Assembly (NCBI GenBank): GCA_038503035.1
Contig: JAVSML010021644.1
Coordinates: forward strand, 1 to 64,000
Direction: 5' to 3'
Length of the DNA: 64,000 nt
Origin: Crocodylus rhombifer
Taxonomy: Eukaryota > Chordata > Crocodylia > Crocodylidae
Shown here: positions 50,526 to 61,817 of the stretch, in pieces
How positions within the stretch are numbered: the stretch's first letter is position 1
Layout: every line of letters begins with the position of its first letter
Position numbers and translations under genes: made by a program
Notes under the pieces: generated by a model
What the model saw: only the letters and a program-made list of their open reading frames with translations
Told to the model about the DNA's origin: nothing
Database searches by the model: none

Positions 50526-51324
50526 TAGGGATAGGCATTAAAAAAGCCCAAGCCTGAATTGATTCAATCTTTGCAGGTTGGTCTAACCTGGCTAGACTTA
50601 ATCAGTTTGTAACTGTACAGACATCCCGGACATGCAGACACATGCCTGCAGTGGCTCAGGCTAGAAACTGGGGAGCGCTAGAGCAGCCATCCCTGCCCTT
50701 CCACAGATCTGAGCTGAGAGCATGGTGTGGCCAAGCCCTGGCAGAATGCTTTGATTAGGGAGGGGTCCTCCCACCTCCTGACCTGCCCAGTAGGAAATTG
50801 ATAACACAGTGTTTATCATCCCTAAATCAATGTTTATCACCCCATTAAGAAAACAACAGAGGGACATTACCAGCTACATGTTGATTCTGCCTTTGTTCCA
50901 TCTACCACAGCATGGACCTTAGCCCGCATGTCGTCTGCTAGCTAATGCTGAGAGGTCTGTGTAAGGCAGAGGGGATGGGGAGAGAGGGCAGGGGGAAGCC
51001 AGGGAGAGGCCTGCAGTTTCTGCTGAGCTACAGCCAAGGAGCAGAGGGGAGGGGCCAGCTCTGCTGTGAAACAGAGAGCCCTGCCCAGCCCAGAGAGCAT
51101 GCTGGGATTCTGGAGGAGTCTGGCTGAACTTAAATGAGCAAGGGGTCTGGGACAGTCATTGCATAAACTGGTTTGACCCAAATCAGTTAAGTGTGATACT
51201 ACATTCAACCAGGTTTATCTCAAACTAGTTTCAGCCATTTTCAAACTAGCTTATGTGCAATGAACATATGTTTTGTTACAGGTTTAACTAGTTTCTGATC
51301 ACTTAAACTGGTTTATGTGTAATG
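50526..51324 (-). mobile_element. Non-autonomous hAT-like element, family A, copy 2
   Basis: Inverted relative to copy 1. The left edge is TAGGGATAGGCATTAAAAAA, the complement of the AATGCCTATCCCTA right terminus. The right part reads AACTGGTTTATGTGTAA in the plus sense and carries CAGTTTATGC, TCTGGGACAG and TCATTGCATAAACTGG words shared with copies 1 and 3. The last 15-20 bp of the inverted repeat are missing, and the family D copy at 51325 begins directly at the break. It lacks the (CCT)n expansion of copy 1, explaining its 0.8-kb length. Confidence 0.65.
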
Positions 51325-52014
51325 CAGGGGCGGGGAATTATTTTGGGCAGAGGGCTGCTTACCGAGTTTTGGTAAGCTGTCGAGGGCTGCAACAGTAGCC
51401 CTACCCCTTGACAGGTGCCCCACCCCTTGGTTGGCATCTTGTGATGAAGTCCCACTCCCTAACTCTCGACCTTTGCCACCAGAAGTCCCTCCACTTGCTC
51501 CCAGAAGTACTCCTTTCAGCAAGGGGTTTTGCCATCCCAGAACCAGAAAAATACCAATTATATTCTAAAAATTAAACATCTACAATATTCATTCATTTGA
51601 TTTCAAAAAATACTTTTGTCCTGATTTACATGTGCTTGTGTAGTGTACATAGTGGTGACTGCACAATAATTTCAAATGAAGTCTTATACTTGTACATTGT
51701 GGTGGGGTGGGGGGCATGGGGGAGTAGGTACAGGTTTATGGGGGGGCTGTTGGTGTGTGGGTATGTGGGGGAGGATGTGGGGGTGTGAATGTGGGGTGAG
51801 GGAGCATGTGGATGTGGGTGGATATGTGGGGTGCAAGTGGGTGTGGAGTTTGTGGGGGGCTGTGTTTGGAGGGGAGGGTGGCTGGGATGTGTAAGGGGGT
51901 GTGAAGCCAGGAGCAGATAAATATCATTAAAAAAAATGTTAGGGGCCCCACGGGCCAGATAGAATGGCTTGGCCGGCCAGATCTGGCCCGTGGGCCATAT
52001 TTTGCCTGCCCCTG
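51325..52014 (-). mobile_element. Non-autonomous hAT-like element, family D, copy 3
   Basis: Starts CAGGGGCGGGGAATTATTTT and ends TTTTGCCTGCCCCTG, the best preserved terminal repeats of the family. Inverted relative to copy 2, with shared internal words such as GAAGTACTCCTTTCAGCAAG. It has a G/T-rich centre (51705-51900) but not the long CA block. It abuts family A copy 2 with no spacer. Confidence 0.7.
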
Positions 52015-53599
52015 TGCAAGATAATACTACACCATCAAATGACTTCACAAAAGCTGAGAATTTGAAAACACAGTTATTTATTTAAGAGCTTAAATGGGAA
52101 TTGCTGGGTGCTGAGCTATTCTGAAAAATCAGGCCTCATGTTTCAAATTCTATGACATGATATGAGTTGTGCAGCTGGAAAGAGGAACAAAAAGGGGGGA
52201 AAATAATGACAAGCCAATAAGCAACTGCAAACACCATCAATAGCTGAGGCTCCCATGACCACATTCTTTCTAATGAAGCTTTAGGGATATTGCTGTAGTT
52301 TTAAGCATAGCTGGGACATGGCTAGGATTTCACCCAAACCTTTCACAGCATGGGTACAATCCTCCAGGCTTAAGAAACTCTGTTTAAAACAACTTGATGG
52401 ACTTTGTCAAATTCTGTAAAAAAACAAAATTGCTGTGTTTCAGAAAATTCTTGTGGATGTTTAACTATGGAAACAGAGCTGTCCTTTGTAACTGAATTAA
52501 AGACCTTCCCTTTCTTTCCTTTACAGGTTAAGCAATCCCATCCAAAAGCAGTCACTTAAATCATAGCTCTTCTTATGAAATGGCTTTAGAAGACAGCCAT
52601 TATTAATAAATCTCACTTAGAGCATGACTGAGCTAACCAACACTTAGCTAAAAGCAAGAGCAAGATGGCATCAAAATGGCAGCAGCCATTTACTAGAAAG
52701 TACAAGCAGAATGCAGATCAAAGCACATGTTTTTTATTTTATGACCATAGTAAGGAAAGCAAAAAAGAAAGTACTGCACATATAGAAAAAGCTTCCCTAC
52801 CTTCTCCCTCACTCAGGATAAATCAAAGAAGCCAAGGGAATAACACAACATGCCAAACTAGCATGACTGAAGGCAAAATTAGGCCCATGATGAAGAGGCA
52901 TAGAGTATTCCTTCATCAGCCTTAACAAAATAACACCAGCCTGTCAAATGCTGTGTCCACTCATGATATCAGGTTCTGAAGACAGTGATTCAAATTCAGA
53001 AATAATTGTTAATGTAGGTTACGTAACAGTAAATGAGTATGAGAAGGTCCAACTTGAACACTGCAATGTGAGGGTTAACATGGTTAATTTACAAGACTTA
53101 TTTAGACAGAAACACAGAACACAACTGTGTTCAGGCCAAATTCACTAGATACTAAGCACTGCAAATGACTTCTGATGCTAAAATTGCTTGTCACCCCGAT
53201 AAACTCTGATCCTGCTGCTAATACACTATCAATACAAAACTCTGATAATGCAGGCTTGAAATGTGAAGAGAAATAGAAGTACTTAATATTAGAACATACA
53301 AAGCAGGGGCTACTGTTCACCAGTCAATAAAGAAACCTTCCAGTCTAGATTTTGCAAACCTAAGTGCCTAAAGTTGAACCCTATCTAAATAAAAGTGTTC
53401 TGATGTTCAGAAGTGCTGAGCAGTCAAAAATCCCGATTACTTCATTGGGAGCTACAGATACTCAACAAGCTTTTAACATCAAGGGATTTCGATTTTAGGT
53501 CACAAAAGCTAATCCAGGTAATGAAATAAGAATCCGTAGTCACTGTTTAAACTATACTTAGCACAATTCCAGAGTTTTCTGTTCAAACTGGTTTTTTAA

Positions 53600-54115
53600 T
53601 TGTTTTTTTTTTTTGCTTGAGAACAGCAATCCTGAGATCAGCAATGGAGCATCCAAGGAAGTTGAAGTGTTCTGCCACATGCTTTTGTGTCTTTCTGCAC
53701 TGATGTCAGATTAGTGTACGTTCATTCTTACACACACAGATTGCCCTGTCTGCTCAACATAGGCAGCAGAAGGGCACTATAACCAGGTGATGGCATATGT
53801 GATATTGGTAGAGTTGCAGGTGAATGAATCTTGGATGTTGCACTCTTTGTTATTAGGTCCAGTGATGATGTGTTCTGTATTGATGTGGGGATACAATAGG
53901 CATTGGGTCCATTGCAAGGCCTGGTGCCTCCATGAAGATGGGAGTTTGTTAGCTTACTGTTTGAGAAATGCTGCTTGAGGTTGGGGAGATCTCTCTAAGC
54001 CAGGACAGGTCTGTCCCCAAATGGCACCTTGAGATAGTCACCCTTTTCCAGCAGGAGTTGGAGTTCATTAATGATGTGTTTTAGTTCTTCAAGCTGAGGG
54101 CTTTATGTGACAGTG
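53600..54115 (-). pseudogene. Penelope-like element remnant: linker and GIY-YIG endonuclease
   Basis: Penelope-like retroelements encode a reverse transcriptase followed by a linker and a GIY-YIG endonuclease. On the minus strand, from about 54100, the sequence reads QLEELKHIINELQLLLEKGD, then RDLPNLKQHFSNSKLTNS, then GGTRPCNGPNAYCIP. After a frame change it reads NSTNITYAITWL (the position of the GIY motif), then AYVEQTGQSVCVRMN, and finally KTQKHVAEHFNFLGCSIADLRIAVLK. The order and spacing fit a Penelope C-terminus. It is broken by an in-frame stop after RPVLA, a stop after AITWL, a stop after RMNVH and at least two frameshifts, so it is a dead copy. A Lys/Glu-rich open frame at 54103-54408 may be a continuation but is not recognised. 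No reverse-transcriptase catalytic motif was found upstream. Confidence 0.72.
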
Positions 54116-55440
54116 ACACTGAGACTGAGCCAGTGAATGCTGGAGGCAGAATCCTGCCTTACTCTCCCTGTCAGCTTCCATCCTAAACTTTTTAAATTTC
54201 TCAAAGTCATTGTCAAGTGAGGGTCTTTCAGCCAATGAGCTACCCATGAGCAACTGGTTGGGGACTTGAGATTTAAAATGGGCAATTGATCTGGAATTCT
54301 TCCCTGGCAATCAAGCAAATAAATTACCTCTTTCATGTGAATCTCATGCTGAAATTTTTCTTCTTTCTCCTGCCTCTTTTGACTTCTTGAGCCTGAAACA
54401 CTTCCCAATACTGCACACTGAGTATGTTACATAGGCAAAAACTGCAATGAGTTGCTGGTCAATACAGCTTGGGCTCATTTGTAGGAGTCGCTCCACTCAG
54501 AAGCCCTGATTACTCTGTGCCCAAGTAGTGCTGACGGAGCGTTGCTATCCTGGCTGAGGCCCTGGAGGCAACATGTCTTAGGACAATGAATGACACCATA
54601 AATCACAGGATTATTGCCAGCAGATTTTTAGGTGCCTGTTCAACACATCTGCCTAATTAAGCTTGTCACTGCCACAGCTGTCCCCAGGCTCCAGTGAGAT
54701 CTTATCTGTATATGCACAAAATGGGCAGACTGCTATTTTTGCTGTGCAGAATCAAGGTGCAAAGTCCAAATGGCATCATTTGTCATTGTAGTGCCTATCA
54801 ATCATGTTTAAATGCCTCCACTGCCCTAAAATGCATTCTTGGAAGGCAAACTATCCACCCATTGAACATTTACCTAAGTACTGTAACTCATTAGGTATGT
54901 TCCAATCATAACATTTAAGACAGTGTCCAGACTGTTAATGCTTCAAGTCCAGGATGGCTTCTTCTTGCCTGTCTGCCCAGTGTTGTGGGTGACCTGGGTT
55001 GCTCTGGGTAAAACTCACCTCTGGACAAGGGGCTAGGCCACAGAGTGCATCATGCCACTCAAGTCCCATTTATGTCTTTAAAAAAATAACTTATGCTGTG
55101 TCTAGACTTTGGGCTGTGTCTCTGACTGTCATCCTATATGAATACAAACAGACTATGAACTGAAAGGGAAAGCATAAGTATTGTTCCCACTACATGTACT
55201 CTTCACCATTTTTTGAGGTGCTCTGAGGCATTCTTGGTTTATAGCAAGTACTTGAGACCTGGCTAGAGGACAGTTTAGAAGCTGAGGCAGAGTGTTGCCT
55301 TTTACTGTCCTCATGAAAATCCATCAGGCTCCTGAGTTCTGAGAGACTGAAAAATCAAGGTTTACAGCCAGCATGATACCAGGAGGGCATGCTATTAGTC
55401 TGTTGCCCAAACACTGCGAATGTTGCAACTGTTTTGCTAT

Positions 55441-57600
55441 ACTAGGGGCAGGCAATCTTTTTGGCTGGAGTGCCAAATAATCCAGAATGTCGACTTCGTA
55501 AGGTGCTGGAGTGCTAGCATGCCACAAAAAGAAAACCAGGGCAGGGGAGTGTATGGCAAGGTGCACTATTAATATAATTAATAATCAAATCACTATTAAT
55601 ATCGTTAATACTAAAAACGTGCATTTCTTTTTTTTACGGTAAATACTAGGTTTTCTAAAAGTTCTAAACCTGGTGACAATAAATAAAACTTCATATACTA
55701 TCTTTATTCTTGTGTATTGTTTTTTTGTTAGGCACATTTTGATTAGAAGGAGAAAAAAGAGAAGGACAAAGAAGAGAACAAGAGAGAGAGAGAGAAAAAG
55801 AGAGAGAGGGAAAGAGGAAGAAAAAAGAGAAAAAAGGAGAGAAGAGAGGAAAAAGAGAGGTAAAGAAAAAAGAGAAAAAAAAAGAAAGACAAAAGAGGGG
55901 GAGATAAAAAAGAAAACAGAGAGGAGAAAAGAGAGAAAGAAAAAGGAGAGAAAAAAGAAAGAGGAGAGGGAGAAGAAAATGAAGAGAGAAAAAAATGGGG
56001 AAAAAAAGAGTGTCCCCCTTGCTGCCCATGTCCCCCACCACTATTGGCTGTGGCTTGGGCTTGCTGGTCCAGGGAAATGTCCAGTGGAGGGAGGCAGTGA
56101 CACCCCAGCAGCAGCCACCAGGGCTGGGGCACTCAGGCCTCCCTGATGGTCCCAGAGCAGGGGGAGCCTGGGCCCAGACCTGGCAGAGAGGGCCCAGCCA
56201 GGGCTTGGGCAGACCGATGCCCTGTCCCACCCTGTCGGGGGCAGCACCAAGGCACCCAGTGCTGGGTCCAGGTGGTGCGGGGAGAAGCAGGCATTGGGAG
56301 AAGCAGGTTTGGGGGGCAGTGCTGCAGGCAGGCTGACCCGGCTGGGCCCTTGGGAAGGTGGCAGCCAGAGGAGAGTGGGGGCCAGGCAGGAAGCAGGGGC
56401 TGCCTCAGGGCTCTTCAGATTCAGGGCACATTAGGCGGGGGTGCCCAGTGGCACTTGAGGTGGGGTTTAGCCCAGCAAGTGCAGCTTCATGGGGATGAGG
56501 TGCAGCTGCTCTGCCCAGGAGGGGACGCCACTTGGCCAGGGCAGGACACCGAGCCTGGGGGGCTTCCAGCTCAGCCTCTGAGTGTGGCAGGCACGACACA
56601 AGTGAGGCAGAGCTGCCTGGGCCATGATAGGAGCCCTCTGGGTTCTGGGAACAACTGCCAGAAGCAGTGCTTGGGGCCAAGCTGATCAGAAGCCTGCCGT
56701 GCAGCAACCCTGCACAGTGCCTGTACCAGCCCTGGCCCCTTGAGAGGAGCTGTGGGTGGACAAGGCCAGGGCTTGGGCAGGCGGGAGCAAAAATAGCAGC
56801 TGTTCCTGGGAGCTCCCATGGCTTGGCCCTTGCACTAGTGTTGGCTCCCCCCTGCTCGTTCTGTACCCAGCACACAGAGGCCAAGCCCAGAGCCAGAAGC
56901 CCCCCCAGCCTAGTGTCCTGCCCCAGTCAGGCAGTATCCCTTTGCAGGCAGGGCAGCTGTGTCCCATACCCACAAAGCTGCATGGGCCGGACCCACCTCA
57001 GGGGCTGCCAGGCACCCCTGCCCGCCTGCCACAGCCCGAGCCCACGGATGCCCAGGCAGGCCCCACCTTCCTAAGGGCCCACCCAAGCCAGTCTATCCAC
57101 AACGCCTCCCACCATACCTGCTTCAACCCACACCACCCAGACCCAGCTCTAAGCTTTCAGTGCCCTGGTGCTACCCCCGCCAGAGTGGGATGGGGCATCT
57201 ATCTATTCAAGCCATGGCTGGGCCCAGAGCTCGCCCACCCGCTGGAAGCCTCCAATGCAGCAGCCCTGTGCAGCATCTGCCCGACCCTTGGCCCTCCTCC
57301 CCTGCAGCTCCCTCTAGGGGCCAGGCCAGGCTGGGGGGCACAGCCCAGGGACAAGGGGCGGGGTCAGCAGAACAGAGGCTGCATCCCTGTCTGTGTTCTC
57401 CTGACTTCAACCCTGGTGCCTGCTGTGGCGCTGGCACCTGTGACTGCTCGGGAGAGCCCAGAGCAGCAACTTAAAAAAAAATGTAAACAATTTCCTTGCA
57501 CGCCTCCTGGTATGCTGGGGAAAGCGTCTTCACATGCCACTAACTGGCATGTCTGCTGGGGGTGGCCGATCCCCGCGGTAAAGCTTCTCATGTATCCCGT
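55441..57600. mobile_element. Probable GC-rich repeat element with purine tract
   Basis: Begins GGGGCAGGCAATCTTTTTGG followed by CTGGAGTGCCAAATA, a terminus similar in form to family D but with different internal sequence ('GCTGGAGTGCC', 'GTGCTGGAGTGCTAGCATGCC'). A polypurine tract follows at 55750-56015, then about 1.4 kb of GC-rich sequence to 57470. GCATGCCACTAACTGGCATG-like words near 57530 echo the left end, but the right terminus is not certain. It has long overlapping frames (299, 179 and 171 codons plus; 179 and 159 minus), all Pro/Gly/Ala-rich with no domain, which I regard as composition artefacts. Confidence 0.4.
55750..56018 (+). repeat. Polypurine (GA)-rich tract, about 270 bp
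   Basis: Almost unbroken A/G on the plus strand (words such as AGAGAGAGAGAGAAAAAGAG), mixed GAA, GGA and GAAA units. The 157-codon frame across it is Lys/Glu/Arg low-complexity and not a gene. Mirror-symmetric segments could favour triplex (H-DNA) structure. Confidence 0.9.
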
Positions 57601-57929
57601 AGGTAGCGAGCACTCTCTCCAGGACCTGAGGAAGTCACAGGAACAGACTTTATGAGGCAGAGCAACTTTTTCCCCCTTCCCTCACTTCAGCTACTGTCCA
57701 CATTCTGGAGAGTTAAATGAAAAAGAAACCTACTCCCCTTTTATCCTAAGGTATATCCTGTTGTAGCTTGTCTCCCTTAAGGGCTTTTTCAACCAAAACA
57801 TGTCTTATCTCTCTGCACTACTGGTCTCATGTACTGACTAAGGTAGGAGTTCTGGGGGGAAAATAGTGTGTAATGATATAACTAAAGCCTTGAATTGGGC
57901 CACTAATTATTATAAACTTTTCCTTGGGC

Positions 57930-58570
57930 TAGGGATAGAAGTTACACATAAACCAGTTTAAGGCATCAGAAGTTGGTTTAAACCTGTAACAGAACAGAAG
58001 CTTAGTACACATAAACCAGTTTCAAAATGGCTGAAAGTGGTTTAAGATAAACCTGTTTGAATGTAATATCAGATGTAAATGATTTGGATCAAACTGATTT
58101 ATGAAACTTCTGCCCCAGACCCCTTCCTGGTTCAAGATAACTCGCAGCCCCACAGAATCCCAGCATGCTTTTCAGTCCTGGGCTGGGTTGTGCTGTCTGC
58201 TCCAGAGAGCAGGGCTGGCCCCAGCTCTCTTCTCCCTAGCTGGAGCAGTGAGGGCTGGCTCATGGGGGGTTGGGGTGGCAAGCCCAGCTGGGGATGCAGC
58301 CTAGTTTTAGGGGGAGGGGGACTGCCACCACCCAGGCAAACCCCAGCTGGGGCCTGGGGTGAAACACCCATTCCCCCACACAAACTTACTGCTGGCTACA
58401 ACTGTGGACTACCAATCCCAGAGGCACCTAGAAGCAGGAAGAGGAATTGATGAGCAGCCCTGCAGAGTCCTAGAGACCTCAGGGGCAGCAGGAAGAGGAA
58501 GTGAACACACAGCCAGTGAGCCATACTCCAGCACCCCCTGGCTTCTGGCCTGAGCCACTGCACAAAGATA
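57930..58570 (+). mobile_element. Non-autonomous hAT-like element, family A, copy 3 (3'-truncated)
   Basis: Starts TAGGGATAGAAGTTACACAT followed by AAACCAGTTTAAGG, the intact left terminus of the family. AAATGGCTGAAAGTGGTTT and CCAGACCCCTTCCTGG are shared with copies 1 and 2, as is GGCTTCTGGCCTGAGCCACT near its end. The right terminal repeat present in copies 1 and 2 is missing. Confidence 0.65.
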
Positions 58571-60229
58571 TACATCAGAAATATAAAAAAGATAGAGGCT
58601 TGGTGTCTAGTCATCCACTGCATCTCCAGGACTGGCCTGCTATGTGTGTTACACTCCACCTTAAAAATGATAAAGCAGAAAGATCCAAAGAAGGGGTAGA
58701 GATATAAAAATACTTCTGTATAAGAACAGATTTAAAAGATCTGGCACCCCAAATCAGGAGTTAAATCATAGATATGTAAAATAAAGAATGGTGTAATGAC
58801 ATACTGGTACTCCTGTGTAATTTTTTTTCTTATAAACAAATAAGGAGATGCCAGGTGAAAGTAAGCCACTAAAATTATATCTATATGTAGGGAAAAATAT
58901 TTTATACACAAGACTCAACCTGTGGAATTCACAACTCTGGGGTATTCTTGAAACAAAGAGCTCAGTGGGATTCAGATACAGATGGTATTATCATCATTAC
59001 TAATTAAATGTAATATAGCAGTATTTAGAAATCGAAATCATGAATAGGCAACTCATTGTGCTGATGCTATACAGATACAGAAAAAAAGATTTGTACTAAC
59101 CTGAATACAATTAAAAATCCCACATGCTAGAACAAATGCATCAAAGTAAACAAAAAATCCTTTGTGTTTTGAGACATAAACCAATTACTAGCTGCTTGCA
59201 GTAGGGAAGAATTGTCCCCTTTAGGTTTGTTATTCTTTGAATGCTTGTTATGGATGGGTTATACCTTCCTTTGGGGCAGCCAGCAGGTGGCAACACCTGA
59301 GGAGGGAAGACAGGGGGCAACAACTGAGGGGGGAGACACCATGACAGGCAGATGACTGGTCTATTCCAATATAACATGTCTTAAGTTATTAATGGGAAAT
59401 AAGTAATGTCAGAATTATAGTAAAGAAAGAATTATAGTACAGGAAGAAAACCTGAACAGATTTTGTAAAAGAGTCTTGACTGCTTCGACACGAACAGAAC
59501 TGAAGTAAAAACCAATTTAGAGAAAATGAGATTAATTTAGGCATCAAAAGGAAGAAGTTGCTGTTACATTACAGGTTGTATAAAATATTCACAGCTATGT
59601 GAAGAACTTTATAGCTTTTAAGTCATTGATTTGCTAATGCACACAGCAATAGAAAAGTGATGGATTATGGCTCCTAGATCACTGGAGACTATGCTAATCC
59701 CCCTTTTAATCTTCTATAATGCCTGAGGGGCAGCATTCCCTTTCTGGGGTTCATCCTAGCACTACTCTGGGTACACTACTCTGGTTATGTACACATTACA
59801 TACACAGGCTAGGAAAAACAACCAAACCATGAAAGTTCTCCTTGCATTGCAAACCACTTGTGTTAGCTCAATAGTATTGGAGGCATTGTGATCTTTTCAT
59901 TAAGTTTTAAGTAGCTATCACCTAGTGACATTTACAAATAAATTTATAGTCAAACTCTGTGTAAACCAATAAGCCAAAACACCCCAAAACTTCTAAGAGT
60001 TAGGAGTTGGCAGTCTGGGTATTTCCTTATTGATAACCTTAACATAGAGCCTTCAAATTGCAATTGAAGTTTAGCCCAGATCAATAACGAACCAAATAAA
60101 TACTTCTAATAGCCTGAAAACAGTATTCAGTGTAACAGGGTGTAGTATTTGTGCCTCATACCAAGAGAAGGCCTGCTTCCCCATTCAATATGGGTGTAAA
60201 AAATCTTGTCTTAAATTTGAATACCAGCT

Positions 60230-60430
60230 AGTCCTGGACCCAACCCAGGCCAGGGCTGGAACTGGAGCTGCTGCTACTGCCTGGAGTCAGCATCAACTGT
60301 GGTGGGTCAGGCCAGAAGCATGGGCAGCAATGCGGGCAGCAGCATGGGTTGGGATGCAGGCAAGGGAAACGGGGGGAAGAGGCAAGTGGCGAGGGGGCAA
60401 TCATTAGAGGGGTTGTTTTAAATTTGAAAT
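60230..60430. repeat. G-rich insert flanked by short direct repeats
   Basis: A GC-rich 180-bp block with GCAGCATGGG and GGCAGCAATGCGG repeats lies between CTTAAATTTGAATACC and TTTTAAATTTGAAATC. The TTAAATTTGAA direct repeat may be a target-site duplication or chance. Confidence 0.3.
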
Positions 60431-60551
60431 CTTCCTGGATTCAGATAAATACAATACATTTAACTCCTAAAAGAGACTGTATGATAAACCATGCTTCCAA
60501 AAACACTGGATTTCATTATGCTCTGATCAAAATCAGTTTCCTTGACTAAAC

Positions 60552-60655
60552 AGTCATAAAATATATTATATACATCTATATATTATTACATATAGTTATC
60601 TATATATTGTTATTATCTACTATATAGCTAATAATATATTATTAGATAGATAGTC
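60552..60655. repeat. AT-rich tail with TATA/ATCT repeats
   Basis: ATATATTATATACATCTATA and related words. It lies just past the LINE stop codon on the minus strand, where LINEs of this kind carry a microsatellite-like 3' tail. Confidence 0.7.
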
Positions 60656-60684
60656 ATCTTTGTTACATCTCCAACCCTCCCTTT

Positions 60685-61375
60685 TCATATGTTTTGTTCC
60701 CAATATTCTGCACAGGCCAGTGCTTCTGGTATTGGTTTTACCACATCTTGTGTGGTGCATTGTGGTGCTACAGGGCATCTCAGGAAATGATCCATGGTTT
60801 GCTTCTCCTGACAAACACACTGGTTGGCTACATAGAGGTCACATGATTTCATGAAGAAGTTGCATCTTCAGAGACTCACTCTCAATCTGTTCAAGCTTGG
60901 CCATAAGTGCCATTTATAACTGGAGCTGGATGCTAACTCCTCACTGGAGGAAATTCCTCGCCGGCTCCATTCAACAGCTTTGCTGCCTAGTTTCTCCATT
61001 TCTTTTTGCCAGAGGGTAGTTCTGGCCAATTCTGGTGATGTGGTCAATGGTAAGGTAGAGGACAAAAAGTTATTTCTTTATGAGAGGCAATGGTGCATTG
61101 GTTGATGTCCATATAGCAGGCGGTAGTCTTCTGACTTGTACCTGCCAGTCAATGCTGCCTGCTACTTTTCTCCTGATGTAAGGGGAGTGCCATGCTAGAT
61201 AGTGCATATAGCCAGGGAACACAGGTCAGTTTTAGGCAGCCTGTTACAATTCCACATGTATCATTTAGAGCAATGTCATTATGTTTACTGTGAGTTGACC
61301 ATCCCCAGGTGATGCAGGCATATTCAGCTGCAGAGAAACAAAGTGCTAAGGCAGTAGTGGATGGATATGCTCTCC
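60685..61375 (-). pseudogene. LINE Pol C-terminal remnant (reverse transcriptase end and CxC...HxxxxC motif)
   Basis: The minus strand from about 61372 encodes ALCFSAAEYACITWGWSTHS, then NDIALNDTCGIVTGCLKLT. This corresponds to the 'AEYxxPvW..S.H...iD..lN...RivtGcLkpTP' block after the RT domain of many LINE Pol proteins. After a stop and frameshift it continues ELARTTLWQKEMEKL and SSSYKWHLWPSLNRLRV, then CNFFMKSCDLYVANQC and VCQEKQTMDHFLRCPVA, and ends EYWEQNI with TGA at 60685-60687. The C-x-C...H-x4-C pattern near the end is typical of this LINE group's C-terminus. An AT-rich tail follows. Upstream RT catalytic motifs are absent: a 5'-truncated, dead copy. The clade is left open (CR1-, L2- or jockey-like). 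Confidence 0.72.
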
Positions 61376-61639
61376 ACTTAGAGTCTGAAGAAGATATATA
61401 GTAGATTTTATTTTAAAGATCAACCTCCAAAATGTGTAACTTCAGGGTTAATAAAAACTCCACAACTTCACCACGTTCCAAGTTTACCTGGAAGAGATAT
61501 AGTGATGGTTTCTGCAAATAGAAATGGTTTCTGAACCTCTAGGCAGTGGTTCAAAAAAATAACAGAAGGAAAAATTAAAAGGTCTTCTAAAAGATATGCT
61601 GTAAACAAACCACATATTCTTGGGCTAAGTACTAGAAAC

Positions 61640-61740
61640 ACTGGGTAAAAGCTATAGCTGCTGCTTTGCAGGAGGTCAGACTCTATCTAAGACCATAATG
61701 GCCCTTCTTGCCTTAAAATCTACGATTCTGTGAGAAAAAT
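61640..61740 (+). repeat. CR1 3'-end fragment
   Basis: TTTGCAGGAGGTCAGACTCT, then AAGACCATAATGGCCCTTCT, then TGCCTTAAAATCTACGATTC with TGTGAG. This is the standard end of CR1 LINEs in turtles and crocodilians ('..GGTCAGACTagAtgatCATAATGGtCCcTTCTgGCCTTAaAATCTAtGATTCT'). Confidence 0.7.
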
Positions 61741-61817
61741 AATACATACAGGTTGAGTTAAATATGTTACCTATATAACGCTGTAAATGGCAGCACCACA
61801 GGAACATGAACAACAGT

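Noticed and set aside
55673..56146. 157-codon Lys/Glu/Arg-rich frame
   Set aside because: A direct translation of the polypurine tract; not a nuclear or coiled-coil protein gene.
56756..57655. 299-codon plus-strand open frame
   Set aside because: Pro/Gly/Ala-rich composition, overlapping long frames on both strands, no domain, and it runs through the probable end of a repeat element. Explained by GC-rich, stop-poor sequence.
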